Below the pieces are notes generated by a model that was not told the origin of the DNA, did no database searches, and saw only the letters and a program-made list of their open reading frames with translations. Below, in pieces: positions 33,700 through 51,110 of a stretch of 64,000 nucleotides of DNA. Position 1 is the stretch's first letter, and each line of letters begins with the position of its first letter. Both the position numbers and the translations under genes were made by a program. Origin of the DNA: Oryzias latipes (lineage: Eukaryota > Chordata > Actinopteri > Beloniformes > Adrianichthyidae); the NCBI RefSeq assembly GCF_002234675.1, contig NC_019872.2, positions 15,373,950 to 15,437,949 of the forward strand, read 5' to 3'.

Positions 33700-34400
33700 A
33701 ACAAACCTTTGTGTTTTTTTTTCTATAATACTTAGTATATCTAGTTGCTTTTTTGGGGGATGAGAGATGTGTGAGTGCCCCTCGCAGCTCCCAAGAGCCC
33801 AACCCGTGCACATCAGAGCAAAACGTCACAAGTTAGGGTCTCAGGGAATGAGAGAGGTACAGGTTGATTTTTGTCTGGACTTCCCTATGCAACATCCAGC
33901 AGGGGATTCACTTGCTCAAGAGCTACTTCCAGGGCTGAGTGTTTATAAGAGCTTCCTCTCTTCCTGGCTTTGTGTTGCTGCCACCACGTCCACTTTTATA
34001 CTGTAGGAGCCGATACACAGTCGGTATTAGCTCATGAGTCAAATGCTAATGCATTTTGTAAATCTGACCCCATCATGCATGAAGCCTGCAACACCCAATC
34101 TGATCGTATAATGTATAATCCTATTGTGAGCATCTTTGCAGGTGCTGTAAACACTGCTCAGGCATGCGACCATCTACACATGATGTTCAGGAAAACGGCT
34201 CGCACTCAGCAGATTTGGCTCCCATTAAAATCCTGCGCCGCGCACACGCAGTTACACGAGGACGACAGCAGAGATCAAAAATGGGCCATCAGGGTCTCAC
34301 GCTGATAAAAATCTCCCCTCATACCAAAATCTCAAAGCTTTTCCACCCCTCACACCCTCTGAGACATTGAGATGAGCTAACACACACTGCTGCGCGCGTG
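33700..34400. promoter_or_regulatory. Candidate non-coding regulatory block
   Basis: This is non-repetitive, higher-complexity sequence with clustered homeodomain-like and POU-like half-sites, for example GCTAATGCATTTTG near 34045. Open frames on the + strand (33970-34305) show no protein motif. The function is inferred only from composition. Confidence 0.2.
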
Positions 34401-34535
34401 GCCAGCATCTGTCAATCACTCAGCTTTGACTTTACAGAGGGAAAGCTCAGTCGTCAGACAAAATCTAACTGAGATGATACAGGCGAGGATTAGGAGGAGT
34501 GGTGGGGTGAGATGAAAGAAAAAACGCAAACTCAC

Positions 34536-34960
34536 CCAGTTGCTGGTGGTGGGGGAGGCTGCCGCAGTCCTCTGTGTGTGTGTCTGCCGCTCAGCCGAGC
34601 AGGGAAACAGCGAGGGTGGCCAGGCAAAATGGAAAGAGAGATCTGCAAGGAGACACAAAGAATGCTAGAGAGGAGAGCAGAAGATTTCAGAGCTGCTTCT
34701 CCCAGGCTTTGTTTAGTGGATCATTGAACGCAGTGCACAAGGCTGCTCTGGCAGATTGCTGCTGTCTCGCCGTCTGCTGCTCAGACATGCAAGACTGTAC
34801 CATGTGCAGCCGGAGAGACGGAAGGAAGGACAGAGAAAGAAGGAGAGACAGTGAGACAGGGAGAGATGAAAGGGAGGGCAGGTGCAGGAATAAAGGGATA
34901 AAGTAGGTGAACAAACAACAAAGAAAGGCAGTTAAGAATGACTGACACAGCGGTGAAAGT
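34536..34960 (-). other. Possible 5' non-coding exon, minus strand
   Basis: On the minus strand a moderately GC-rich, purine/pyrimidine-biased stretch ends in CAACTGG followed by GTGAGTTTGCG, a consensus splice donor (complement of 34531-34535). The minus strand contains only short frames, one opening at an ATG near 34800. It could be the first exon of a minus-strand gene, but no downstream coding exons were recognised between it and bco2. Confidence 0.2.
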
Positions 34961-35466
34961 AGGGAGAACAAAGGCACAAAGCGCCGGCATCAGGCAGGAA
35001 AGGCAAAACCCTACTGTAAGATTGGAAATGCAGAGACACCAAGTTCTTTCAGGTTCTTGCAGCAACACATGCAAGAATAAAAGAGCAGATGAATGGGCCT
35101 GTATCACTGCTGCCTAAACATGATGACTGCAACAGGAGAGGCAGAGAAACTAATAGAGACTGCAAGAATGAACAGAACAAAAGCTGCATTCACCTGTACT
35201 TAAGGCCAGCCATAAAAAAAGTGCAAGTTTGGCAAAGGTCCATTCTGCAAAAAAAAAAAAGCTCAAGCTGTGTCACTAAAGTTAATGGTGCAAATCTCCA
35301 CTTTAAACTAAAGGAAACTATAATCCATCGTTTCCTAACTGGATCAAAATGGTTTAAGCTTTAAAAATGCAGGATGTCAAATGAGCTGCAGGAGTGAATA
35401 ATAGACAATGCTGAACGCCTGTTGCTGTAGTGCTGCAACTCACTCCTCTGTCTCCATGTGCCACTA

Positions 35467-35489
35467 CTGTCTGTCTGTCTGTCTGTCTG
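35467..35489. repeat. (CTGT)n microsatellite
   Basis: Five full CTGT units plus a partial one lie inside a longer pyrimidine-rich tract (35430-35560). Confidence 0.95.
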
Positions 35490-35634
35490 CTCTCCTGCCT
35501 CCATCTGTCTCACATTTTCTTTCTGCCCTTCCTCTTTTATTCCCACTTTATCACACCTCTCAGCCCGAGTCTGTGCCTCCATAATAGCTTTTCCCTTCTC
35601 TGCCCTGCATGCTTCACGGTTTGCAGGCTTAGGT

Positions 35635-35658
35635 CCCCCCCCCCCCCCCCCCCCCCCC
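35635..35658. repeat. 24-base C homopolymer
   Basis: An uninterrupted run of C follows AGGT. The length may be unreliable because such runs are prone to sequencing and slippage error. Confidence 0.95.
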
Positions 35659-35699
35659 TACCCGGGCTGACAAACTGTGGAGCCTTTACTTTCTTTCTC

Positions 35700-38350
35700 C
35701 TACAACATCGAAACAGAAACAGACTGGGAACACAGAAGCAAATGCGTCTAGGTACGAATGCAATCATTAGAAGGCCTAAGATATTCAGGAAAAGAAAGAG
35801 GGAAAGATGGAAGAATGAGAGAAGCAGTGGTGAAGTGAAGAATGCCGTACAGCACGAGCGGAAGGAAGAAGACAAAGCAAGTAACAGATTGGTCTCACAA
35901 TGTCTGTTTTTCAAGCTCCTTCTCTGATGACAATAAAAAAAATAAAAAAACAGAATTCCTCCTCCAGTCGGCAAGTCCAGTTTTCTCTTCTTGTCGCCCT
36001 CGCCCTCTGTGTCTGAGAGTGACTCTGTATTACAGCGTGCATTTCATGAAGTAAAAAGGAGGGTGGGAACTAGAGAAAAGGAGGGAGCAAGGGAGAGAAA
36101 AATGCACCAGTTCAGGGAGCTGTAAAGGAAAATGTAACTGAAGCCCGGTCGTTGGGTTCTTCTATGTTTTATCAAGTTATAGTGACTGTAAAGAAGCGGC
36201 AAAGGCTTGAGAGGAAAGATTAGGCGGTATGAAAGTGAGACAAATGTGTAAGAGAGGGGATTTCTGGAGTAGGGTTTCTCTGACGGACAGTACGCAACAA
36301 GCTGAGATCAGTGACAGCAGAGATCACTGCCCAAATCACAATCACTCCCACAGCTGGGAATTCTTCCTTTATTCACTTTGTAAAGTCTTATCCACACTTT
36401 ATTTCTAGATCAGTCATCTTCAAGTGTTTATTTTAACTGCACACAATGACTCAGAAGCAGTGATAGCATTGATCATATACAGGCAGGGTCAGAGTATTTT
36501 CCACACACAAAAACCTAAAAACTAAAGCTTGTAATGATAAATTCACTGTAAATGAATACGCTGCACCCACCAAAGGACTCTATGGACTCTAAAGAGCTCC
36601 TTCGCACACCTCTGTTAAACCCGCCGGCCTTGGGACAGAGACCAGAGACTTTAAGTGGAAGCAGACTTTATCACTATTTCACTTCCTGCACCACATAACC
36701 CCCCCCATCCAGCACCCCGTTATGTCCAAAAAAACTTAAAGCAGTGATAGAGATGCTGAAAAAGCAAATATTTTGTTTCACATGTGTGTTCCCAGTCCGT
36801 GGGTGTGCAGGAGTGAAACTTGACGCAGACTTTCACTTGTGTTTGTGACATCTATTCACCCATAGCTGAAATTCCAGCATCTGAGAGTGGGAGTTTAAAA
36901 AATGTAGTCCCCAGCAGAGATCAAAACTGTACAGCATAAATGCATCTGTGATGAGGAGGTAATAGCCACCGGGGTCTGAGACCAAGAACAGGAAATGAAT
37001 CTGAACGCGGCCCAAATCAAGCATTAAATCAGAGTTTTTTGGGAACCCTGCATGATTCTGGAGGTCTGCGGCTTTGTTGGTGAACGTTGTGACTGCCTGT
37101 TTTAATCACAGCAGTGCCTTCGCCGCACAGCAGAGGAAATATACCGTTTTGATTAAGCAAAAGTGAGCTTTGTACACAATTGACTGCCAAGACCGTGCTC
37201 TTCCCCCTGCGGCTGTTTGGTGTTTCCCTTCAGTGGCGTCTCTTTCATTACAGCGTCCCACAAACCTCGCTGCTCACAGCTCGTTGGGTTTTTCTTTTAC
37301 CCCCAAAACTTAAAGATTTCTCTCTGCAATATAATTCCTCCACCATACTTTTAATTCCTGCCTCAAAAAACGTTGGACAAGACGTCCTTTTTCATGTTGA
37401 AGCTGCATTTTATCTCTGGTTTTTTTTTTTCAATCTCCAGTGCTTTACAAACATGTCAAACCTTGCAGGGGAACAAAATAAAAAGAATCTACAATATTAG
37501 TTTATGGAAAGATACGAAAACCACCTGATACGAAGACACAACATTTACAGCCGAGAGATAAAACCTCTGTCGGAACAATATTGCATTGAAGCCGGTGTTT
37601 GAAATAGTCCATCAGGGAGTTGTGTTTCCTCAGGGAAAGCTAGGAGGCTGTACAGTTATCTCCTGTGGTGTCACTCTGAACTATACAACCTACTACCTCA
37701 ACCTGCGGAACACTGGAAGAAGATGCAGATCAAATCTGCCTCTGCAGACAAGAAAGCTGCTCCACTATCATGATAATGGATGCTGAGAAAAAATGTAAAA
37801 AATCATTTTTTTTTATTTTTTTATGAATCCATACATTTACATAAATGTCTAATCAATATCCTGAAGGACTGTTACTGTTTGTACGAGGCAGCCCCGGTTG
37901 CTGATCTGAAACAATGTCACATCATGCCATCAAACAGCCCAACCCTCTTCCCTCTGGGTGGGGTCATACAGAAAGACTCCTCCCCAATGTTCAATTGTTG
38001 TAACACAGAAGACAGACCAGATCTCGTGATCTTACAACGATTTTTTTTGGTTAAAAAGGAAAAACATTTTTCCCCCCACAAACATTGGTTAGAAGCTGTA
38101 TTTGCCAGGAAGACACATACCTATAGATACGAGCTTGCGCAGCCAGTCACCACAAGTTCGGATCTACGGGTTTGTGGCAGCTGGCGTTACCCGTTTCAGA
38201 GCAAAACGAAACCCACATTTTGTTAAAAAAATATTTTTTTCCATTTTCTTTTCACTGAGCATTCCTTTCCCACTAGGAGCTGAAACCAGGATTTGGTCTT
38301 AAAACAGCCAAAAACAGATAACAAGGCTGCATGACAGAGTTCAAACAGTG
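35700..38350. other. Intergenic sequence, no gene seen
   Basis: This is mixed composition with purine-rich stretches (35780-35900 and 36050-36260). The 148-codon frame at 37780-38226 has no recognisable motif and begins in a T-rich tract. Confidence 0.5.
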
Positions 38351-38359
38351 AAAAAATTA

Positions 38360-39191
38360 TATTTTCTAATGTTTTTATTATAACTCTTTCATGTGGCTAC
38401 AAGCTATCCAACAGAGAGGAGCACTAAAGTTACACCATGGTACAGTGAACAGGCCATAACACATGACTGTGAGGTGTTTGTGCAACCCACTGATCACATT
38501 CCTCTGAGGTCAACATTCATTTTCAAATGTTACACAGGGTAATCTATTGTACATTGTTTAAAATCCTGAAATGCCTGGTAACAAACCACTGTGCAAATTA
38601 TTTTCACAAAACCTTATTTCGTTTAAGCGAAATTTAAACAGATAAATATGAACTGATTAATTCAAGATTTAATAAAAAATGACATTGAAAAAAAATGTTC
38701 TAATAGAAATTGCAGCAAGAAAATAGCAGAGCAAATCCTAGTAAATAAATCATTTTAACGCATTTTGAAAAATGCATGAATGTTTTCTTATTTAAAAAAA
38801 AACGTTCTCAACAAGTATTTTTCAAAACACAATTCATAATTCCCTTTAAAATTAAAGCAGCAATTTAGATTACATATTTTGCGTTTTTTGTCTTATAAAT
38901 CTCAAAATTAGCTAAATTAAAAAAAAAAAACCAAAGCAAAAAATGTTTAGTACAAAAAAAAAAAATATAGAGCACCATCACAATACATGCACTGAGACTA
39001 GATTCATAAGGTTATGATGCTTGTTTCTCTAAAAGAAATCAGTCTAACACACAGAGATCTGCTAGTTTTCCAAATGGCCAACATACCAGTGTGGCACAGG
39101 CTGGACCTGATGGTCCAGTGTCCTCTAGAATTGGATGAAGTCAGGCATGAGGAGGGCTGCAGGCCGATGCTTTCAGCGTAAATCAACAAAC
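38360..39191 (-). other. Possible terminal exon and 3'UTR of a minus-strand transcript
   Basis: On the minus strand, CACGTTTTCTTTTGTAG is a strong acceptor, placing the exon start at 39191. The first 200 bases are complex and non-repetitive, then the sequence becomes A/T-rich. An AATAAA occurs at 38379-38374. Depending on the incoming phase the frame stops within a few codons, so most of it would be 3'UTR or non-coding RNA. No upstream exon is established. Confidence 0.25.
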
Positions 39192-40059
39192 CTACAAAAG
39201 AAAACGTGTAAATGTTCATAAAGGAACTGTAAACAGGGCAGCATTCTCTGACAGTCAATAGGAAGACATTCATTTACGGGCTAATCCACACACTTCCAAA
39301 CACGTGGTCGTCCAAGCACACCCTTACAGTACAACACACAAGCAAACAAATTCTACAATCAACAAACAAACACTTTGGTAACAGTAGCCGCATTTAAAAA
39401 AAAAGTAAAAGAAAAATCCACAAATAACACGAAAGTATGAAGATAACATCTCCTTGTTCGTTTCTGTTGACTCCTTGTTCAGTCCCCATTTTCCAGCTTA
39501 CAAAAACCTCAATTCGGCTTTAAAAAAAGGTACGGCAAGAGAGAAATGGCAAAAGGTTGAATGCGGTAAGATGTGGATGAGGAGGAGGCGTAGCGCAGGG
39601 CTGGCTACAGAGGAAAGTGGAATTTGTGACCAAGCAAAGGAAAGGGTGGTGGTTTTTTTTCTTTTCTTTTTTTTTCGGTGCTTCTTTCTGCTTGGCTTTT
39701 TGGGATCACAGCAGGATCCTTGGCTGCAGCTCAGTCTTTTCTTAACGCTGCCTAAATTTGGACATATTCGTTTGTCTTTAACTCTATAGCAAGAAATGAA
39801 ATATAGAGATAAGAAAAGATATGGCTTAACAGAGACAAGATCTAAAGAACTGTAAAACAAATAGGAGCAAAAGTTGTGTAAGAAAAGAGAGGAGCTAACT
39901 TCAGCAGCTCTCTACAAAGAAAACAAAAATTCATGAACAAAAAAATCAAGATAAAAGCTGTTTTTTTAGGTTAGAATTTTTCCCATGAATACACATTATT
40001 TCCCATGTGCTAGCAGCAAAGTGAGGCTTCTCTGCTGCTACAACACAGCAGCCGAAACC

Positions 40060-40375
40060 TTTTCAATCCCTGCCACGTAGTGAGAGAGGGAGAGAGCACA
40101 GCCACTTTTTCCTCCCTCCAAAATGGCTGAAGGCCGGGAGAAAGCAGCTCCGAGCAGAGAGAGGTGCTCCCTGTCCCGCTACAGCGAGCACCCTTCCCCT
40201 CATTTCACCCAATTCTTTCTAGCGTCTTTTCTTTTTTCCCCGTAAGCCGTCTTTTTTCGAATGGACGAATGGCGTACAGCTGTGGGTCTTTTTGACACGA
40301 CTCGGCCCACCGTGCAGAAGAAAAAAGGGTACACAAGGCTCGCGCCGCTTATTCTGTGACAAACAAATGCTTACA
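40060..40375. promoter_or_regulatory. CpG-rich promoter-like block
   Basis: CpG is conspicuously enriched here compared with the flanks (GGCCGGG, CCGAGC, CCCGCT, AGCGAG, CTCGCGCCGC). AAAATGGCTG at 40121-40130 is a YY1-like site, and its ATG opens only a 40-codon frame. It could serve the minus-strand transcript proposed at 38.4-39.2 kb or a + strand one. No clear splice donor decides the direction. Confidence 0.3.

Positions 40376-44875
<4,500 letters not shown>

Positions 44876-44960
<85 letters not shown>
44876..44960. repeat. Second pure TA dinucleotide repeat (85 bp)
   Basis: An uninterrupted alternating T/A run lies about 1.9 kb from the first. Confidence 0.98.
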
Positions 44961-44962
<2 letters not shown>

Positions 44963-47900
44963 TTATATATCCATGACCATATGTTGGTTGTTTGTAAATA
45001 AGTCAAATTGAATCATTTTTTGGGAATAATCAGCCCTGTTCATCAGCAATAAGACTTCAGAAGCTGACAGACCGACAGGAGTAATTACTTTACATTTTCA
45101 TTCACAATCATCCATCTTTACTACTTGATGTTTCAGCCCATTCTCTCTTAGCCCCCCACCCCCCACAAGCTATCATCAAACTCATCTCTCGATCTTGCTT
45201 GTCCCTCACTGTTCCCTCCTCTGGCTTCCTCCATCAAATATTCAGCTCACGCACAACTGCGGCACCCTTTCTCCAGTCCTCCCCATTAATCCACACCACA
45301 GACATTTTGGCCCACCGTCTCGTCTCTGTGTTTGTGTGCACTCTGTAGCCTTATAGTCCAGACCGTTTCAGAAGAGACAGCCTGAGGATTTTTCCTGGCC
45401 GACACTGTTCAACATGTCTTTCACACACACACACAACATAATGTAGAGGCTGGGACCCCCCTCTCCAAACCCTAAAGAACCCATTCCAACAACTGATTAA
45501 AAAATATAGAGAGATATTATTTCCTTTCAAATGTTTGAAATGCACTTAAGTTTGGTTCAATGTCATAACTGACCATGACCTCTAAGAAAAATGATACTAA
45601 CCATTTGACTATTTAGCCTTCAATACTGAAGCTTACTTAAACGTTTACAAACATTTAGCTTATTTTTGTTCAGAAAATTAAATAAAACTCATTTAATATT
45701 TTAGTAATTTCTTTGCACATCTGTAAAACACAGACAAAGATGACTAAGAATCCCAAAATAATGGTTGAAATGTTTTTTTTTCTTTTTATAGCAGAAGAAA
45801 AGCAGGTCATTGAGTGCCTCTTAAATATACTTTTTTTGCTCAAGGGTTTTTGGATGATTGAAAAAGAATATTTTTCTGTGTTTGACAGCAGAGGAGTAAA
45901 CAGTGTTAATCAAAACAAAAGAAAAAAAAAAGAATGTTCCATTCTGGCACGTGCCTTTAACCAAAAAAAAATAAAAAAAAAAATAAGAAAGTCCTGAAAA
46001 AAAAACATCATAGCAGGGGTATCGCTGTAAAAAAGAGATCTAATTACAATATTAATTATTTCACTTCTTATGTGAAGCATTCATTTGATGGCATTAATCG
46101 CCTGAAGAATGCAGGCAAATGCTCAGTATTAACACATCTTCCATGACAGGAGGTACAGAGTGGGGTCGAGCAGGGGGGAAAAGGAAATTTACAAATGTGA
46201 GCATCAAAAAAGGAATACAGGGAGTCAAATTTTTCTTCTTTGACATGAGTTCTGCTTTCCTTAAATGCCCCCCTATTAACTGGTTATGTACAGTAACAAA
46301 CTGGGGATGGAAATAGTAGTTTTAGAGATTTACTGTGGATGAATCTTGGCTCACCCCCTCCATTTTCCTTTTTCTCAAATGAGGGCTCAAGTTCCATTTT
46401 ACAGCAGAGCTTAGAAATAGTCCACAGAGCCTCATCAACCACCCTCCTCTTTTTCTTTCTTTTTTTCTTCTCACCCTCCACTCATGCAGACCCTTATTTC
46501 CCTGCCCTCCTTCCCCTACCTCCTTTCTCTCTCATTCATTCAGTTTAATTTTGAACTCTGCACTTGTAGACGGGCAAAGAGGGTAGCTCCATGGTTACCT
46601 GGCACAAGGCCATCTCATTACACTGCCAATTGATTCTGGCCTGCCGCCATGTCCGCTTCCCCCCCCCCCCCCCCCCAGCCACCCCGCCTCCCTGTCTCTG
46701 CACCCCAAACTGTCTGCAGCAAAGCAGATTTCAGAACACACAGGATGGAGTCGAGCAACTTCCTATAAGTACATCCAACTTTGCATGCGCCTATGCAACG
46801 CTGCACCCAATTATTCAAGTCCTATATATCAGAGAGGACAAAAAACCTGCTTCAACAGTATAATTCCACAATAAATTAGATTTTCTTTTTATCATAGACA
46901 CTCAAACGTCAAAGTAGCTGCAATGGGTAGAAATCTCTCCTCAAATTTCTGAATCTGATTTGTAAAAAAAAAAAGAAAAAAGAAAAAAAAAGAAAATTTC
47001 TGAACCAATAAATGAGATGTGAGATTTTCATTTGTTAAGATTTTTACATAAACATAATATACATGCATCCATGTGCATTTCTTGACATGTTCTTTATACA
47101 ACGTATTTTTCTTTTAAAGAAATGGCGATATTGTCCAAAATAGGAGCAAATAAAGTTGCTGCAGAGCATTTGTAAAGCCTGAAGCTAGCTTCCTTACTCA
47201 CTATTCAGTTTTTGAATTTTTCAAGGTTTCATGCAGAGAATTGCATTTTTAAAGTCCTGCTGCACAAAGCCTGGAGTTCTTCTCCTTCCATTGGTGACAC
47301 ACGTAAGCCACATTTTATTGTCTCCACTTTAATATTGAGGCAAAATCCACAAATCACATCACAAGCGCCAAAACAAAAACAAACAGTGTGGTGTGTTTTT
47401 GTAGTCTTGACAGGAATTGAAGACCCTCAGATGTTCAGCTGTTTATTAATTCTATAGATGATTTGAGATTTTAACTTTATGGCCCAGATTTCATATCTTT
47501 AAGAAAATCCCCACTTTACTGGGTTTAGTTCTGACCACCCATTATGTAGGTACTGCAAAGGGTGTCACTGTGTCGTTTGCACATGTTCACTTCACCATTG
47601 AAGAACTTGGTTTCCGCATTGGAAAATGTACAGTGTTATTAATATATGAGCTGCTGTGTTTACTGGGATAGCTTATACTTTGATTTCGATCCTGAAAAAG
47701 GTACAGTGGACTTAGCAGACATTTGTGAGCCAACGGCAGCTTTCTCATGACTGGATCGATTTCACAGCTTTGTCAAAGGTACAAGATAAATTAGGTCCCC
47801 AAAAGCACCCCCTAAACATTGAGGAACTTGATGAGGCGAGCGGCGTTTGTCGTTGCAGACCCGAATCCCACACGTCACATCATGACGAACAATGTTAATG

Positions 47901-50150
47901 GGCGCAATAAGGAGCAGTTACGGGTTCAAGCCCTTAATACAGAATAATAAACGACACTCCGCAGATGTAAAGCATTTAATAACATAAACTGAACGATCTT
48001 CTAAAAAATATTAAAAATTGTGGTATCACTTCAATAATGTCTGAAGACAAATAATCCTTGCTTACTTTTAGGTCTATTCGGGTTTATTTATTTATTTCTG
48101 TGTTCGGAATCAGAAGCTCTATCGTTTGTGGTCACCAACTTTCATCTCTGGACCTTAGAAAATGATGGCTTGTGGTGCCTACATTACTCCATCTTTTTGC
48201 CTCTCCTTGTGAACATGTTAGGTAAGGAGGAAAAAATCCCTCCGTGATGGTCTTCCCCTACTGACTGGGGTTACGAGCAAATCTTTTATAATTACAATTT
48301 TTCATACTTTAACATTGAATTACTAGATGAATACAATGAACTTATCACCAAGAGACCTTTTCCAATCTTCATTGCCATGTCCCACATTGGTTACACATTC
48401 CATAAAAAGAAGCGGGCCAAATCTAATCAGTTCAACACACCCAAAACAACAGAAAATAAAACCCAAACAAATGTTGTTTTTCTTTGCTTTAAAAAGTTCA
48501 CACACTTAATTTGCTATGTAGCCTTGGGTGGTGATTCAACACTTTTTAAGTTCAGTTGCCCTGAATAACAGAATCCTGCGATAACATGTCCTGGATGACT
48601 TAGAATCATGACAGAAACTTCACTGAGGAAGAACAGTGTATAGTGCGCATGGAAAGATGATTTAAAATAAACTGTCAGTTCCTTTCTCTAAACCATATTC
48701 CTACAAAAAAAAAACTAAAAACCCATAAAACATTCAAAAGACATGGGGTTTTAACCCCAACATTCTAAAGACTTGCATAAGTAAATATCTTTTAAATTTA
48801 TCATATATATTTTAAGATCAAATCAACAGAATGACCTTGGTGATTTCCTTTGCTTTACTCTTTCAAATTTTTATTAATTTCAAAGGCCTAAATAAATTCA
48901 TAAAGTGAAGATGAATGAAGGAATCAAACTGGCATGGAGGTACCGTAGATCTAATCCAAGATGATCTGCACTTTAAGCGGAAAGTATAAAGCTTGAGACA
49001 CAACTTCAAATATCTTGGATTTACACACAAGAACTGAAAATATGAGTATGGTTACTATGTAGAAAAACCTGCTGATGGAAGACGCAACAGGGTTCCTGTA
49101 GATGATAATCATATGCCAAATACATACAGAAATGCATTCTAATTTTTGCAGTGATGTAGGACAGTTCCATAAACGACTTCTGCCTTCTCATCTTGTAGAA
49201 GCTTTTAGATAGCAAAGATGGGAACAGAGGAAGAAAATTGATCAATTATTTTGAAAAAATGAGTTTGTATGTCTACAGATTAAACAGAAGGAGGTTATTT
49301 ATGTGGCATGTCAGTCACATAGATCTGTGATATGTGTGCAAACCAGCTGTGCATGATGACTCAAAGATCATTAGAAGTCACACCTGTGGGAGGATCACAC
49401 CTCATCTTGTCTCCCAAGAAAAAGAAAATGTTATCTTCTCGACTTATTAAAGAAAGACAGCATATAATTAACATTCACATGTTTAAATTTAATTGTGAAG
49501 CATTATTTAACCCAACGGCTTATTGTTTATTTAATGGGTACACTAATTAGCTGTTAGACATTCTGTGTATAACCACATGTATTCCGGGAGATTAAATCAT
49601 TATGGTGGAGAACTAAAACCCTTAAGTAAGTTATCTAAAACGAAGTCAGAACAGAGACTGCTCAGTGCGAGTTTCTCTTAAAAAACAGAGGATTAGAGAT
49701 GGGCCTCCCCGCGGTGGGGCCCCTTTTCCTGTACATGCAGAGGGGTTGTTTGAGGACACAGTGAACCGGGCTACCCGATCTGGGGAAGGGGCCGTTCAGG
49801 GGGAACAGTGACAGGACGGCCAAGTGGAATAAACTCTCACAGAATTCTAAGGGATCCAGCTGCTGGCTTAAAGCAGGGCGAAGATAGAGGAGGGAGTGGA
49901 TTGGCTGGAGTAAAGAGGGAGGGTGGGGACTGTTCTCCAGGAGGAGAGAGTGAGCCGGATTTATGGCCTCTGTCGGCAGCAAGAAAAAAAAAAGAACAAA
50001 GGTGGAGATTAGGGTGGGTTATGCGAGTGTTTTTTTGATGTGAAAGTTTCTTACAGTGAAGTTATATTTTAAAACAAACCAATCAGAGAGATAATAGTTG
50101 GTTTTATCACAAAACTCAGACCTTAACAGCGTTGAGTTGATTTGTTTTCA
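44961..50150. other. Intergenic sequence, no gene seen
   Basis: This holds pyrimidine-rich stretches (45140-45330 and 46430-46550), a C homopolymer at 46659-46676, and a GC-richer patch at 49690-49980. Short frames are present without motifs. No RNA gene is seen. Confidence 0.5.
46659..46676. repeat. 18-base C homopolymer
   Basis: An uninterrupted C run lies within CGCTT...AGCC. Confidence 0.95.
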
Positions 50151-50159
50151 CTGACAACC

Positions 50160-51110
50160 TGCCACACCTGCACTCTGCTGCAGCGGCGTATTCTACCCTC
50201 ACCCCCTTCGGCCCCTTCTTCTTTTTTCCTCTCCCCTTGTTACCTTTCTCCTTTTCCCTTGTGCTTCTCTTCTTCTGTTGCTCCCCTTACTGTGTGAGTG
50301 AGTCTGGGTCCTGATGGAGCGGCTTTGTCTGTGAACACTGGAGCCCTGACTGGCCTATTGGGGCCCAATCCATGAATACCCACACTGTGAGAGCCGCTCT
50401 TTCACTTCACACCACTTTCTCTTCGGGAATGCCTGAATAATGAGGTAAGAAACTCCTGCACACACTGTTATGTGCACGCACAACCACATACATGCAAACA
50501 ATACAAGCGCACGCGCGCATTTTCTCACTTTCCTTGCTGTATATGCATGCACGAAAGCACACCCACACCGTACCTTACACACACATTGAGTGAGTCAAGC
50601 AGTGATGAAAAGCCAGTGTTTTGTGTGTGAACCTTCTCACCCAGGACTAACATCCTGAGAGCCTTTCTCCTCCACCAGTCCCTGCCAATCTCCTGCTCTA
50701 ATTAAAGACCCTCGGGTCCAATAGCATTGGCCGCGCTTCTTCCAGACCATACCCCGTCCCGAGTTATAGAGGTCCCGAGCAGGCCCTGTGTGGAATGTGA
50801 ACTACTGTGGTGATTAACAACTTCTCAGGACTTCTAATTCCCTACTAAATGTGGTGCTTTGCCGCAAAACTAATACCAGTTTCACAGAGGAGCTGCAGTA
50901 AAAGATAGACTTCAGCTGACAAATGATCGTCTGCAGAATGATTTCAGGAGACACTAACAGCCCCTGTCTGACATTTGCATACATTAATCATGGACTGGAA
51001 TGTCAGAGCTTGAAATGGGCAATGCGTTTTTTATTTTAACTACTCTTTGTCAGAAGCCGAGCTGGTACCCTTAGTGTGCCAATACAACAAGTTTTTTTGG
51101 TGGCACTCAT
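50160..51110. promoter_or_regulatory. Candidate conserved non-coding (enhancer-like) block
   Basis: This is complex, non-repetitive sequence. It contains CTAATTAAAG near 50698, a perfect octamer ATTTGCAT (50973-50980) and TTAATCA three bases later (50984-50990), the same motif pair seen at 8.92 kb. Frames are short and lack protein motifs. The enhancer role is inferred. Confidence 0.3.

Noticed and set aside
34416..35974. A cluster of overlapping open frames on both strands
   Set aside because: They reflect purine- and pyrimidine-rich tracts that are poor in stop codons. No motif appears in any frame.
39498..39860. A 120-codon minus-strand frame with a cysteine pair and a long lysine run
   Set aside because: The lysine run comes from a T-rich tract on the + strand, an overlapping frame on the other strand is equally long, and no domain is recognisable.
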